A stretch of DNA of 45,308 bases from CAZGTQ01 sp964528575 (lineage in GTDB: Bacteria; Planctomycetota; UBA1135; GCA-002686595). The position numbers were made by a program, and so were the translations under genes. Below are positions 14,399-22,074 of this stretch, piece after piece (within the stretch, counting starts at the first letter, position 1; every line of letters starts with the position of its first letter). Location of the stretch: NCBI GenBank assembly GCA_964528575.1, contig CAZGTQ010000460.1, positions 1 through 45,308 on the forward strand, written 5' to 3'. The notes beneath the pieces were generated by a model. It was not told the origin of the DNA, searched no databases, and was given only the letters and a program-made list of their open reading frames with translations.

Positions 14399-14817
14399 GC
14401 GCCCCGCGTGGGCGCGCGGCCACCGCCGTGTTCCTCGTGTTCTTCGCGGCCGGCGTCGCGGTCTGCACGTTCGTCGCGCACGAGCTCCAGCTCCCGATGG
14501 ACGTAGCGTTCTGGGTCGTCGCGCTCGGGGTAAACGGGCTCGTCGCGGCGGTAGCCGGCGGAGCCGTAGAGCAGGCGCTCGCGCAGCAGCGATCGACGCG
14601 GCGCCTCGCCCCGCCTCGACCGAGGCCTCCGTCGGCGGACGGTTCGGCGAAGGTCACGGCGGTGGCTCATCTGCGGTACGACATAGATCTCGATCGCGGT
14701 GAGCGTGGTCCCGTCTGCTTGCCGCCGAACGTCGTGCGCGAAGAGTCGGCCAAGGTCACGCGCGCGCGCGCTGAGCTCGAGACGTTGCGGAGCCGGCGGC
14801 GGGAGCGTCGCCGGTGA
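14395..14817 (+). CDS. Two-helix membrane protein (holin-like candidate)
   Basis: The TTG start overlaps the beta-helix stop (TTGA at 14395-14398). The 140-residue product has two hydrophobic helices, about residues 9-28 (TAVFLVFFAAGVAVCTFVA) and 38-60 (FWVVALGVNGLVAAVAGGAV), then a basic, Pro-rich cytoplasmic tail. Two membrane helices with a charged C-terminal tail is the topology of class II holins and of several phage exclusion proteins. There is no adjacent endolysin, so a holin role is uncertain. Confidence 0.65.
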   Translation: MSAPRGRAATAVFLVFFAAGVAVCTFVAHELQLPMDVAFWVVALGVNGLVAAVAGGAVEQALAQQRSTRRLAPPRPRPPSADGSAKVTAVAHLRYDIDLDRGERGPVCLPPNVVREESAKVTRARAELETLRSRRRERRR

Positions 14818-15044
14818 GCGGGCGCCCGCTCACGACGGTCGAGCGCGCGGCGCTGGGGTTCAGAACCGCGCAGTTGACCGCCACGTTCTGGCGCGGCTAC
14901 CGCCGCGGCAAGGCCGGCGCGCCGCGCTCCGACAACCCGTACGCCGACGACGGTCGCACGTTCTCGACCGCCTACCACCGCGCGTGGAAACGCGGCTGGG
15001 AGCATGGGCAGGGCGAGCGTCAGGGCTCGGCGGTGGGACCGTGA
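14814..15044 (+). CDS. Small protein resembling ribosome modulation factor-like phage proteins
   Basis: The GTG start overlaps the previous stop. The 76-residue product has the layout 'FWRGYRRGKAG...DNPYADD...AYHRAWKRGWEHGQ', matching the pattern of small phage proteins related to ribosome modulation factor (RMF): an early G-x-x-A/R-G, an NPY, then an AW-GW-G segment. RMF dimerises ribosomes; whether this phage protein binds ribosomes is unknown, and the resemblance is by pattern only. It lies in a run of overlapping small genes. Confidence 0.55.
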   Translation: MSGRPLTTVERAALGFRTAQLTATFWRGYRRGKAGAPRSDNPYADDGRTFSTAYHRAWKRGWEHGQGERQGSAVGP

Positions 15045-15322
15045 TGGTTGCCGCGGTCCGCGCGTGGCTGCGCTCGCGCAGATTGCGCCGAGCTCGGCAC
15101 GTCTGCGCGCGGTGCTCGCGGGTGTGGAGCATCCGGTGCGAGCCAGACTACGCGGCAGGCGACAAGGACCCGGACGTACACGTGCCCGACTGCGGGCACA
15201 TCGCGCTGCGCTACGCCGGCCCCTGCGACGTCTGTTGGGCGTTCGCAGAGGGCGGTCTTCGTCGGACGCGCGCGGAGTGGATCAGGATCGAGAGCCGCGT
15301 ACGGGAGAGGTTTCTCACATGA
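15044..15322 (+). CDS. Small Cys-rich early protein
   Basis: The ATG at 15044 follows an in-frame GTG at 15041; either could be used, and the ATG overlaps the previous stop. The 92-residue product is basic at its N-terminus and has a CARCSRVWS pair near residue 25, further Cys at 'PDCGH', and CDVCWAF near residue 68. This suggests a zinc ribbon with a long loop. Function is unknown. It overlaps the next start by ATGA. Confidence 0.6.
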   Translation: MVAAVRAWLRSRRLRRARHVCARCSRVWSIRCEPDYAAGDKDPDVHVPDCGHIALRYAGPCDVCWAFAEGGLRRTRAEWIRIESRVRERFLT

Positions 15323-15741
15323 CGCGATCGAGGATGGACTGCGGCATCAGCTCGCACCAGCCGCTCACGCACAGCGACGTCGAGAGTCTGGGCGTCGTGA
15401 AACTGGTGCGGGAAGTCGATCGACTCCGATACCTCGTGAACGCCGGCCTGTGCCTCGCGGACGACATGAGCGAGCAGCTGGCAGCGAGCGAGCGCGAGCA
15501 CTTCGCGTTCAAGCTCGCGGGTCTGCGCGAGCACGTGCGTCGAGTGATCCACACGGCCGAGGAGAAGCTCACCGAGGACCGTGAGCTCGAGGGCATCGTG
15601 CTGACGTTCAGGGAGGCGCGCGAGGTGCACCGTGCGCTCGAATGGGTCGACGACCGCGACCGCATCGAGCTCCACCCCGAGGAGGGACTCGGCGACGAAG
15701 CGTTCGAGGTCCTCGAGAACCTGCGCGCGTTCCTCGCCTGA
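15319..15741 (+). CDS. Helical hypothetical protein
   Basis: The ATG at 15319 overlaps the upstream stop (ATGA). The 140-residue protein is mainly charged helices, with a likely coiled coil from residue 25 to 110 (REVDRLRYLVNAGL; FAFKLAGLREHVRRVIHTAE). There is no recognised domain. It ends a chain of overlapping early genes: the next gene starts 94 bases later and encodes a secreted protein. Confidence 0.6.
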   Translation: MTRSRMDCGISSHQPLTHSDVESLGVVKLVREVDRLRYLVNAGLCLADDMSEQLAASEREHFAFKLAGLREHVRRVIHTAEEKLTEDRELEGIVLTFREAREVHRALEWVDDRDRIELHPEEGLGDEAFEVLENLRAFLA

Positions 15742-15835
15742 CGACGTACCGCGGCGAGCGACGTCGCCGGCGCGCCCGGCACGTTCGTCGCGCGACAACC
15801 GATCGGCGCGCCTTGCCCCCATGAGGAGATCTGCC

Positions 15836-16492
15836 ATGTTCCGATTCATCGCCGCCGTGCTCGCGCTCGCGATCGCGGCCCCCGCTTCCGCTCAGTGTGC
15901 GTGCTCGTTCGGTGCGACCTTTCCGCAGCCGTGGCTGACGCCGGACCAGCCAACGAACGCGATCTCGGCGAGCGTCGCCTGCAACTACGGCGGCGTGACG
16001 GCCGGGAGCAGCTTCGCCGCGAAGGACGTCGCCCCCGCGACTCAGATGATCGAGTGGGACGTCTTCCACGCGCCCGGCTGCGGCTGGGACGGCACCGGCG
16101 AGCCCGACGCGTTCTACCTGTTCCTCGCGTCGTGCACGCCCGGCGGCAGCGCGTTCCAGACCTACCCGTTCGAGCTCTACACCGGCGGATGCACGGTCGC
16201 GCTCGTCATGGACGCCTGCACGAACGAGTGGCTCGCCAACCCGCCGGCCAACAACCAGGGCACGCTGCCGGACAGCAGCGGCAACAAGTTCTCGGCACCG
16301 CACACCCCCGGTGGACCGTACGGCGGAGCCTACGGCATCCCGATGCCGACGGTCGTCGTGACCTGCGAGCAGATGCAGGGACTGGTCGGCCAGACGATCT
16401 ACTTCGGGTTCGTGGCATGGAGCACGGCGAGCGGCTCGCCGCAGGACATGCACGGCAACCACATCGCGTTCGACCTGACGTTCGTTCTGTGA
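15836..16492 (+). CDS. Secreted, Cys-rich protein with Sec signal peptide
   Basis: GAGGAG at 15823-15828 positions the ATG at 15836; another in-frame ATG at 15821 has no upstream ribosome binding site. The 218-residue product starts with a textbook Sec signal (MFRFIAAVLALAIAAPASA, cleavage after Ala19). The mature part has eight Cys, an even number fitting four disulfides outside the cytoplasm, and is rich in Gly, Thr, Tyr and Trp, as in beta-sandwich secreted proteins. I do not recognise a catalytic motif. A disulfide-bonded exported protein is unusual in a phage early region; surface modification, exclusion or lysogenic conversion are possible. The next gene starts by GTGA overlap. Confidence 0.7.
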   Translation: MFRFIAAVLALAIAAPASAQCACSFGATFPQPWLTPDQPTNAISASVACNYGGVTAGSSFAAKDVAPATQMIEWDVFHAPGCGWDGTGEPDAFYLFLASCTPGGSAFQTYPFELYTGGCTVALVMDACTNEWLANPPANNQGTLPDSSGNKFSAPHTPGGPYGGAYGIPMPTVVVTCEQMQGLVGQTIYFGFVAWSTASGSPQDMHGNHIAFDLTFVL

Positions 16493-16842
16493 GCGAGCTC
16501 GCGATCAGCGACCAATCGCCCGGCGAGCACGTCGAGCTGGTCGAGTGCGTCGCGTGCGGATGCACCGACACCGAAGGGTGCGCGCCGGCGCGCTCGTCGT
16601 TCGACACGTGCTTCTGGACCAGCTCCAACCCACCGCTGTGCTCGGAGTGCTTTCGGCCGCTGCTCGGGACAGAGCTCGCGGTCCAGCTGGCCGAGCCGCT
16701 GGTCGCCGAGGCCCTCGCGGTCTTGCGCGAGTACCCGGGCGGTCGGTTGCGGACTCCGGCGATGCAGCACGCCCACGAGACGATCGAGTTCTTCGGCATC
16801 CCGGCCGCTAGGAACGCCGCGGACCTCTTTCCGCGGCCCTGA
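16489..16842 (+). CDS. Small zinc-binding phage protein (C-xx-CGCTD type)
   Basis: The GTG start overlaps the stop of the secreted protein. The 117-residue protein has VECVACGCTDTEGCAP, followed by FDTCFWTSSNPPLCSECF. This 'CxxCGCTD..C....C.W....LCS.C' arrangement recurs in many small phage and prophage proteins and forms a likely zinc site. Function is unknown. A strong hairpin lies about 60 bases beyond its stop, so it probably ends the transcript that starts near 9500. Confidence 0.7.
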   Translation: MSELAISDQSPGEHVELVECVACGCTDTEGCAPARSSFDTCFWTSSNPPLCSECFRPLLGTELAVQLAEPLVAEALAVLREYPGGRLRTPAMQHAHETIEFFGIPAARNAADLFPRP

Positions 16843-16901
16843 ACCGCTGGGGCGAGGAGGGTGGGCCTTCCTGGTCGTCGACCCTCCCCAACGCCCCGCT
16901 G

Positions 16902-16930
16902 CGGGCCCCAGCGTCTCGCGCTGGGGCCCG
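16902..16930 (+). terminator. Strong 12-bp hairpin terminator
   Basis: CGGGCCCCAGCG (16902-16913) pairs perfectly with CGCTGGGGCCCG (16919-16930) across a TCTCG loop, followed by ATCCTTTGTG. It is the clearest terminator in the window and separates the 9530-16842 and 17033-25282 blocks. Confidence 0.8.
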
Positions 16931-17032
16931 ATCCTTTGTGTGTTGCGATATTCCGGCGGCCGCGGTACCGTCCCGATCTCACGTCCGCGGACAACCCCCG
17001 ACTCGACCGGGCCCGGTGGAGGGGCCCCGACC
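16931..17032 (+). promoter_or_regulatory. Possible promoter region after the terminator
   Basis: About 100 bases follow the terminator and precede the ATG at 17033. The segment TTTGTGTGTTGCGATATT (16935-16952) is AT-rich for this genome. No standard spacing of -35 and -10 can be assigned, so the promoter call rests on position alone. A GTGGAGGGG at 17017-17025 is a possible ribosome binding site. Confidence 0.35.
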
Positions 17033-17162
17033 ATGACCGCACCGAAGACGTACGAGCTCGAGACGCGCCACCTTGGACAGACGAGCTGGGTGAGCTGCGA
17101 ACCCCGATCCCGGCGACGAGCTCATCAGCGACATCGAGAGAGCGCGCGCGGATCTATCGAGC
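17033..17162 (+). other. Coding-like leader in a different frame from the downstream ORF
   Basis: An ATG at 17033 opens MTAPKTYELETRHLGQTSWV in a frame with a coding-like third-position GC bias to about 17093. From about 17094 the bias moves to the +1 frame, which reads NPDPGDELISDIERARADLS and joins the ORF annotated from 17163. No stop and start separate them. Either a base has been gained or lost near 17095, or two short frames have been joined. It is described separately because the true start of the downstream gene depends on it. Confidence 0.5.
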
Positions 17163-17996
17163 GTGGCCGACGCATGGCCGCGCAACGACTACCGGATCAT
17201 CGAGCGCACGCACCAGCTCAGCGAGGACGCCGCCCGCGACCTGGGCTACACCTTGGCGCGCGGCGCCTACAGCGGAACCACCGACGACCGGCTCGATCGC
17301 TGGTACGTCGAGTGCGACGACGACGACGTGATCGACCACCGCGGGCCCGGCTACCCGTGCAAGAAAGACGCGCTCGAGGGTCTGCGCGAAGCACCCTGGA
17401 CCGCAGCGAGGTGCCGTGGCGGACGACGAGGACGGTCACCGGCGGGTTCGTCGTCCACGAGCAGCTGGCGACGTTCCGCTGCGAATGCGGACGCACGAGC
17501 GGAGATCCGTGCCGCGTGGACGTTCACGTCACAGGGTCTGCGCGAAGTGGTCGTCGTCGAGTGGATGCCGCAGGCGCTGCGCGAGACGCACGTCGCCGCC
17601 GGCAACCGCGGCGCCTGGCCGCTCAACGGGTCCACGCGCCTCGTGCTCAAACGCGAGTGCGCAGCCCGCCTCGTCGCGAGCGATGCCGAGTGGGCCGAGA
17701 TCATCGAGCACGAAGAGCCGCGCGAGTACGTCGAGGTGGAGGGATCGCCGCGCGCGCGCTACAGCAGCAAGCTCATGCGCGACCCCCTGACGACGATCGC
17801 GCCCGATCCGCTCCAGATGCACGCTGACGCGCTCGGCGCGCTGTGCGTAGACGATGGTAGCGGGTGCTGCGCGGTGTGCGCCGTGGCGCTCGTGCCGTGC
17901 GACACCTGCGAGGGAGTCGGCTACCACCGCGATGGGTGCGCCCAGATCGAGGATGAGTGCCCAGCGTTGCCGGCCAGCGAGGAACTCGGCGGGTGA
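17163..17996 (+). CDS. Cys-rich early ORF with internal frame discontinuity
   Basis: The GTG at 17163 opens a 277-residue frame, but only parts look coding in it: residues 1-76 (MADAWPRNDYRIIERTHQLS and on) and from residue 126 to the end. Between 17392 and about 17535 the coding bias moves to another frame, reading TVTGGFVVHEQLATFRCECG and then RTSGDPC. The C-terminal third has Cys pairs (GCCAVCAVALVPCDTCEGVG) that suggest a zinc-binding domain. The switch points coincide with two copies of a 15-bp repeat. The gene may be a recombinant or damaged version of a small phage protein; the function is unknown. Confidence 0.5.
   Translation: MADAWPRNDYRIIERTHQLSEDAARDLGYTLARGAYSGTTDDRLDRWYVECDDDDVIDHRGPGYPCKKDALEGLREAPWTAARCRGGRRGRSPAGSSSTSSWRRSAANADARAEIRAAWTFTSQGLREVVVVEWMPQALRETHVAAGNRGAWPLNGSTRLVLKRECAARLVASDAEWAEIIEHEEPREYVEVEGSPRARYSSKLMRDPLTTIAPDPLQMHADALGALCVDDGSGCCAVCAVALVPCDTCEGVGYHRDGCAQIEDECPALPASEELGG
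17377..17391 (+). repeat. 15-bp direct repeat, copy 1
   Basis: AGGGTCTGCGCGAAG at 17377-17391 recurs at 17533-17547, exactly 156 bases (52 codons) away. Both copies are in the same reading frame (GLRE). The 156-base segment between them reads best in another frame. Confidence 0.8.
17533..17547 (+). repeat. 15-bp direct repeat, copy 2
   Basis: This is the second copy of AGGGTCTGCGCGAAG. Removing one repeat plus the intervening sequence would give a continuous ORF reading KKDALEGLREVVVVEWMPQ, consistent with insertion of a 156-base fragment at microhomology. Confidence 0.8.
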
Positions 17997-18382
17997 GCTG
18001 GATCATGATCGACGACCGCGACGCGCGCATCGTCGCGAAGGTGCTGCACGGTCTGGCAGACGCGCCCCGCTACGCTTCGACCGGCGACCCACATCGCTGT
18101 GCAGCCCTCCGCCGGCGCATCGACGCGTTTGTCAGCGCGCCCGAGGCGCGCGACGCCGGCGAATTCGACGTAGAGCTCTACGCCGTTCTAGATCCGCGCG
18201 GCGCGCTGCTGCACAGCACGATCCGCTACCAGGTCGAACCGGCGTGGTGCGCCGCGCTGGAGTACGTGCCGACCGACGACAGGCCCACGAGCTTGCACGA
18301 GCAGGTGCCGCTCGCCGTCGAGCGCGGCTACCGGCTCGTGCGGCTCACCGGAAGGCTGCGCGCCGAGGTTCTGCGCCAGTGA
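17993..18382 (+). CDS. Small hypothetical early protein
   Basis: The GTG at 17993 overlaps the previous stop; an in-frame ATG at 18005 (MIDDRDARIVAKVLHGLADA) is an alternative start. The 129-residue product is alpha/beta, with a middle segment GEFDVELYAVLDPRGALLHS and a C-terminal helix. I do not recognise the family. It is tightly packed between overlapping early genes, which suggests a shared transcript. Confidence 0.6.
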   Translation: MSWIMIDDRDARIVAKVLHGLADAPRYASTGDPHRCAALRRRIDAFVSAPEARDAGEFDVELYAVLDPRGALLHSTIRYQVEPAWCAALEYVPTDDRPTSLHEQVPLAVERGYRLVRLTGRLRAEVLRQ

Positions 18383-18693
18383 GCGTCGTGCACGTCTGGC
18401 GTCGGTGGGCGGACGAGGTCTATTGGGCACGATTTGGAACGAGTCGCCAGATCCCCGAGGACTGCAACGCGCTGGCGTGGTGCGGTCGACCTGTTCGCCA
18501 ATCTGCTAGCCCATCGAGAGGGGGGATGCCGACGAAGTACAGCGAGCTTGCGTCGGCAACGTGCCGCCGGTGCCTCTACGCCCTCCGCCGTGCAGATCGG
18601 GCTGAGGGCGCCGCTGCCGCCGAACGCATCGCCACCGTAGATCGCTTGCTCTCGGGCATGGATCAGCGCCGCGCGCGGAGAACAAGTCGGTGA
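18379..18693 (+). CDS. Small Cys/His-containing phage protein
   Basis: The GTG at 18379 overlaps the preceding stop. The 104-residue product has HVWRRWADEVYWARFG at the start, then NALAWCGRPV and TCRRCLYALRR. The spacing 'H...W......... CGR ......TC..CL..L' is a repeated design in small phage zinc-binding proteins. Function is unknown. The TGA stop overlaps the GTG of the ASCH gene. Confidence 0.6.
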   Translation: MSVVHVWRRWADEVYWARFGTSRQIPEDCNALAWCGRPVRQSASPSRGGMPTKYSELASATCRRCLYALRRADRAEGAAAAERIATVDRLLSGMDQRRARRTSR

Positions 18694-19124
18694 TCGCCAA
18701 GGTTCTGTCCCTCTGGCAGCCGTGGGCGTCGCTCGTCGCGTACGGCGAGAAGTGCTGGGAGACGCGCAGCTGGCGCACGAACTACCGCGGCCCGCTGCTG
18801 ATTCACGCGGCGCTGTCGCGCAAGGGGTGGGGCACGTCGAGCTACAGCGTGAAGCAGCAGCTCTCGATCGCTCGCTACGGCGACCCGCGCAAGCCGCGCC
18901 CCGGTGAGTACCCGCACGGCGCGATCGTGGCGCGTGTCGAGCTCGTGGACGTGGTCGAGATCGACCAGGCTCTTATCCGAGCCACGCCGCTGCCCGAGCG
19001 CATTCTCGGCGACTGGCGCCCGGGCCGGTTCGCGTGGAAGCTCGAGCACCCGGTGATGTTCAACACGGCGCTCCCGTGCCGCGGACGGCAGGGACTGTTC
19101 GACCTGGAGATATCCGAAGCATGA
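18690..19124 (+). CDS. ASCH-domain protein
   Basis: The 144-residue product (GTG start overlapping the upstream stop) begins MIAKVLSLWQPWASLVAYGE, followed by KCWETRSWRTNYRGPLLIHA. This 'LSLWQPWA.L...G.K..ETR.W.T.YRGPL.IHA' signature is characteristic of ASCH domains, PUA-like folds that bind RNA or modified nucleotides. Later the sequence has ARVELVDVVEI and a WRPGRFAWKLE strand, both expected in the fold. Phage ASCH proteins are thought to act in RNA or nucleic-acid metabolism; the ligand is unknown. Confidence 0.85.
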   Translation: MIAKVLSLWQPWASLVAYGEKCWETRSWRTNYRGPLLIHAALSRKGWGTSSYSVKQQLSIARYGDPRKPRPGEYPHGAIVARVELVDVVEIDQALIRATPLPERILGDWRPGRFAWKLEHPVMFNTALPCRGRQGLFDLEISEA

Positions 19125-19333
19125 TGACGAAGGAAGCAGCACAGGAGAACGAAGCCTGCTGCGCGGTGATCGACGAGTTGCGCGCGTTCCTAGCTCAGAA
19201 CAAGGCCCCCGCGGTCGCCCTGCGCATGTGCGACGAGATGCGCGCCCGGATCGAAATTCGGCGGCACCTGCTGGGCGCCGAAGACGGAGTCGACAGGGCG
19301 CTCGCGGCGATTCGGCGGATCGCCAAAACATGA
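19121..19333 (+). CDS. Small helical hypothetical protein
   Basis: An ATG at 19121 overlaps the ASCH stop, giving 70 residues of amphipathic helix starting MMTKEAAQENEACCAVIDEL. There is no domain I recognise. It is linked by ATGA overlap to the J-domain gene at 19330. Confidence 0.55.
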   Translation: MMTKEAAQENEACCAVIDELRAFLAQNKAPAVALRMCDEMRARIEIRRHLLGAEDGVDRALAAIRRIAKT

Positions 19334-19950
19334 TGCGCGACGGACCGACCGCCTACCCGTTGGCGTGGCCAGCAGGGTGGCCGCGAGAGACTCTGCGCCT
19401 GCGCTCGCGGTTCCACCCGCGCAGCCTGAACTCCTCAGCGCGTGAGCTCTTCGCCGAGCTGCGCATGATGGGTGTGCGCGACGACAGCGTCGTCGTCTCG
19501 ACCAACGTCGAGCTGCGCCTCGACGGGTTGCCGTACTCGAACCGCAAGTCGCCCGACGACCCGGGCGTGGCGGTGTACTTCGACGACCCGTGGCGACGCG
19601 CGCCCGCCGTGCTGGCGTGCGACCGTTGGGATCGGGTCGAGGACAACCTGTGGGCCGTCGCGCTCCACGTGCGCGCGCTGCGCGCGATCGAGCGCCACGG
19701 CGTCGGGTCGCTCGAGCGCGCGTTCACCGGCTACAAGGCCCTGCCGGACGGCAGCGGCCGGCGAGCCTGGTGGCACGTGCTCGGATTCGATCACGAGCCG
19801 ACGCTCGACGAGGCGCGCGCTCAGTACCGCCTGCTGGCGCGTTCCAAACACCCGGACCACGGCGGCGACGCCGGCGAGTTCGCCCGCATCACCGCGGCCT
19901 GGGCCGAGGCCCGCTCCGCTCTACCCGAAACTCCGACGCCCACCCGATGA
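19330..19950 (+). CDS. Phage J-domain protein
   Basis: The 206-residue protein opens with YPLAWPAGWPRE, a phrase typical of a phage protein class with a C-terminal J domain. The J domain lies at residues 155-200 (FDHEPTLDEARAQYRLLARS) with the HPD tripeptide at 174-176 in SKHPDHGGD, which recruits Hsp70 (DnaK) in this family. The N-terminal half has beta-rich segments (VVVSTNVELRLDGLPYSNRK). It probably directs host DnaK to a phage substrate or replication complex; the substrate is unknown. The gene overlaps the start of the ParB-like gene by ATGA. Confidence 0.85.
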   Translation: MMRDGPTAYPLAWPAGWPRETLRLRSRFHPRSLNSSARELFAELRMMGVRDDSVVVSTNVELRLDGLPYSNRKSPDDPGVAVYFDDPWRRAPAVLACDRWDRVEDNLWAVALHVRALRAIERHGVGSLERAFTGYKALPDGSGRRAWWHVLGFDHEPTLDEARAQYRLLARSKHPDHGGDAGEFARITAAWAEARSALPETPTPTR

Positions 19951-21632
19951 AGTGCCTGATCGCGAACATCATCCCCGACCCGCGCAACCCACGGCCGAGG
20001 CTGGACGAGAAGCACGACCCCGACCTGGTCGATCTCGCCAAGTCGATGGCCGACGTCGGTCTCCTGCAGCCCGTGCTGGTCGGAACGCCCGACGACGCGG
20101 GCAAGTACCCGCTGCTCGCCGGGCACCGGCGCCTCGCCGCGGCGAAGCTGAACGGCTGGGCTGAGATCGAGGCGCACGTCCACGAGCAGGAGATCGAGCA
20201 GCTCGACGTCGCGCTCGCCGAGAACCTCTGCCGCAAGGACCTTGACCCGTTCACGGCGGCCGACCGCGTGCGCGAGGCGCTCGCGCGCGAGGGCATGACG
20301 CACGAGAAGCTCGCCGCGCGCATCGGCCGCAACGTGAAGTGGGTCGCGCGCCGCGCGAACCTCTGCCGACTCTCGGCGCCAGCTCGCAAGAAGCTCGAGG
20401 AAAACAAGTGGACGAGGAGCTGGCCGCCGGCGTGGCTCGAGGAGCTCGCGCTGCTCGACCCAGCCCAACAGGAGCGCCTGGTCGATGATCACCACCTCGA
20501 CGACGTGGTCAGCATCGAAGATCTGCGAGCTGTCATCCGCGAGAACCTGTGCACGCTGAAGCACGCCCCGTGGGAGCTCGACGACGCGGGTTTGATCGCC
20601 GCCGTCGGCGCGTGCAGCGCGTGCCCGAAGACGACTGCGGCCCTGGCGCACGGCACTGACCTCTTCGGCGAGTACTCGGGGGACGGCGCCGAGCAGCAAA
20701 GCGCGGCCTGCACCGACCGGCGCTGCTACGTCGCGAAGATGGCCGAGCACATGCGCGGCGTCATCGCGGCCGCGCGCGCGGAGCACGGCAGCGCGCTCGT
20801 GGTCGGTCGCGCGCACGGCGAGTGGGGCCCACAAGGCCGCGTGGACACGCTGGAATGCGAGGCGGTCGAGCTGATCTCGGGCGCCGTGGCCCGAAACGGC
20901 GGCCGCAAGCGTAAGGCCGCGTCGACGAGCGCGTCGACCGAACCGGTGCCGGTGCTCGAGGGCTGGGGCAGGCGCGCGAAGGAGAAGGGCGGCCGGCCGT
21001 GCCTCTTGCTATCGGGCAAGGGGCGCAGCATGAAGGTCCAGTGGCTCTCGCCCGACGTGCGCGCGGCGCGGAACGGAACCGGTGGGCCCAACGCGAAGGG
21101 CAAGACGCTCTCGCTCAAGGAGAAGGTCGCGCGCCTCGAGCGCCGTCGCGTCGCGAAGCTCGCGACGCTCGTGGGCGCGCTCGTCGAGCAGGCGCAGCCC
21201 GGCGAGGTCCTGTCGTCGCCGACCGTCGCGGTGCGCCTCGTCGCGGCCTACGGCACGCACCCGCTCGAGACGTGGCAGATCGAGCGGCGCGTGCCGCGCC
21301 CCGCGCGTCTGGCGTGGGAGTGGGAGGCCTCGCGTGACGAGATCTTCGGCGCGCTGCGCGAACGCTGGCGTTCCACCGTGGCGTGGGCCGAGCGTGACCG
21401 CGAGCCGCGAGCTCGAGCGGAGCTGCAGGCGCTGCACGGAGCGCTCGGCTACATGCCCCAGGCGTGGTCCGATCTCGTCGTCGAGGTCGAGCGCACGATC
21501 AAACCCTCGGCGGCCTTGCAGGCGGACATCGACGCCGCGGCCAAGCGCGGCAAGTCGAAGGCTCCCGGGTCTCTGCCCAAGAAGAAGAAGGCCACCAAGA
21601 AGAAGCTGCGACGCAAGGCGGTGAACGCGTGA
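19947..21632 (+). CDS. Large ParB/Spo0J-like protein
   Basis: This 561-residue protein has an N-terminal ParB domain (residues 1-100): a NIIPDPRNPRPR opening, GLLQPVLVGTPDDAGKYPLL, then the AGHRRLAAAKLNGW arginine patch motif (GxRRxxA) near residue 60, and a KorB-like helix-turn-helix at 100-155 (AREGMTHEKLAARIGRNVKW). The middle contains a Cys-rich insert (ACSACPKT; CTDRRCYV) and the end is Lys-rich (KKKKATKKKLRRKA), suited to DNA binding. ParB-type proteins segregate DNA or act as CTP-dependent clamps or nucleases; which applies in this phage is unknown. Confidence 0.85.
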   Translation: MKCLIANIIPDPRNPRPRLDEKHDPDLVDLAKSMADVGLLQPVLVGTPDDAGKYPLLAGHRRLAAAKLNGWAEIEAHVHEQEIEQLDVALAENLCRKDLDPFTAADRVREALAREGMTHEKLAARIGRNVKWVARRANLCRLSAPARKKLEENKWTRSWPPAWLEELALLDPAQQERLVDDHHLDDVVSIEDLRAVIRENLCTLKHAPWELDDAGLIAAVGACSACPKTTAALAHGTDLFGEYSGDGAEQQSAACTDRRCYVAKMAEHMRGVIAAARAEHGSALVVGRAHGEWGPQGRVDTLECEAVELISGAVARNGGRKRKAASTSASTEPVPVLEGWGRRAKEKGGRPCLLLSGKGRSMKVQWLSPDVRAARNGTGGPNAKGKTLSLKEKVARLERRRVAKLATLVGALVEQAQPGEVLSSPTVAVRLVAAYGTHPLETWQIERRVPRPARLAWEWEASRDEIFGALRERWRSTVAWAERDREPRARAELQALHGALGYMPQAWSDLVVEVERTIKPSAALQADIDAAAKRGKSKAPGSLPKKKKATKKKLRRKAVNA

Positions 21633-21880
21633 CGCGCCGCGAGCCGATCGTGGACCCGAACCAGTTCGGCAAGCGCCCGCGGGTGCCCCCGCTGCGCACG
21701 CGCGGTCCAGGTCGGCCAGACCAGGGCCTGTCGCACAGCTCGATCAGCGTGCGCCTCGACGCACAGCGGCGCAGCGCGCTGTACGAGATCGCCGAGGCCG
21801 ACGGCGTCACCGCCGGCGAGGTCGTCCGCCGGCTGCTCGACGGCGCGATCGCGCGTCGGCGGCGGCCTCCACGGCGCTGA
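21629..21880 (+). CDS. Ribbon-helix-helix regulator
   Basis: The GTG at 21629 overlaps the ParB stop (GTGA). The 83-residue product has a basic Pro-rich start, then SSISVRLDAQRRSALYEIAE and GVTAGEVVRRLLDGAI, a strand-helix-helix pattern characteristic of CopG-type DNA-binding proteins. Its pairing with a ParB gene is reminiscent of plasmid partition operons, in which a small regulator controls expression; autoregulation is an inference. Confidence 0.7.
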   Translation: MTRREPIVDPNQFGKRPRVPPLRTRGPGRPDQGLSHSSISVRLDAQRRSALYEIAEADGVTAGEVVRRLLDGAIARRRRPPRR

Positions 21881-22074
21881 CCGCGACCCCGAGCGACGCT
21901 ACCAACGCGATGCGAGCCGCAGGTAGCGGAGCCGGGGGCGGCGCTGCGGGCCTCCTTCTCTCCCGTCCCGAGCCGTCGCCCCCTTCCTCTGGCCGAGCGT
22001 CGCCTGGTTCTCCCCGTGCCAGGTTGGCGCTCGGCCTCTTGCATTCTCGCGAGCTGGCCGGGAGCCTTGTGCCC
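21881..22074. other. Intergenic region with hairpin
   Basis: This 194-base segment has no convincing gene. It contains a composite hairpin: GGCCGAGCG (21991-21999) with CGCTCGGCC (22028-22036), and inside it CCTGG (22003-22007) with CCAGG (22019-22023). A short T-rich stretch (TCTTGCATTCTCG) follows. It may be a terminator or leader for the gene at 22075. A weak ribosome binding site (GGGAG) lies at 22060-22064. Confidence 0.5.
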
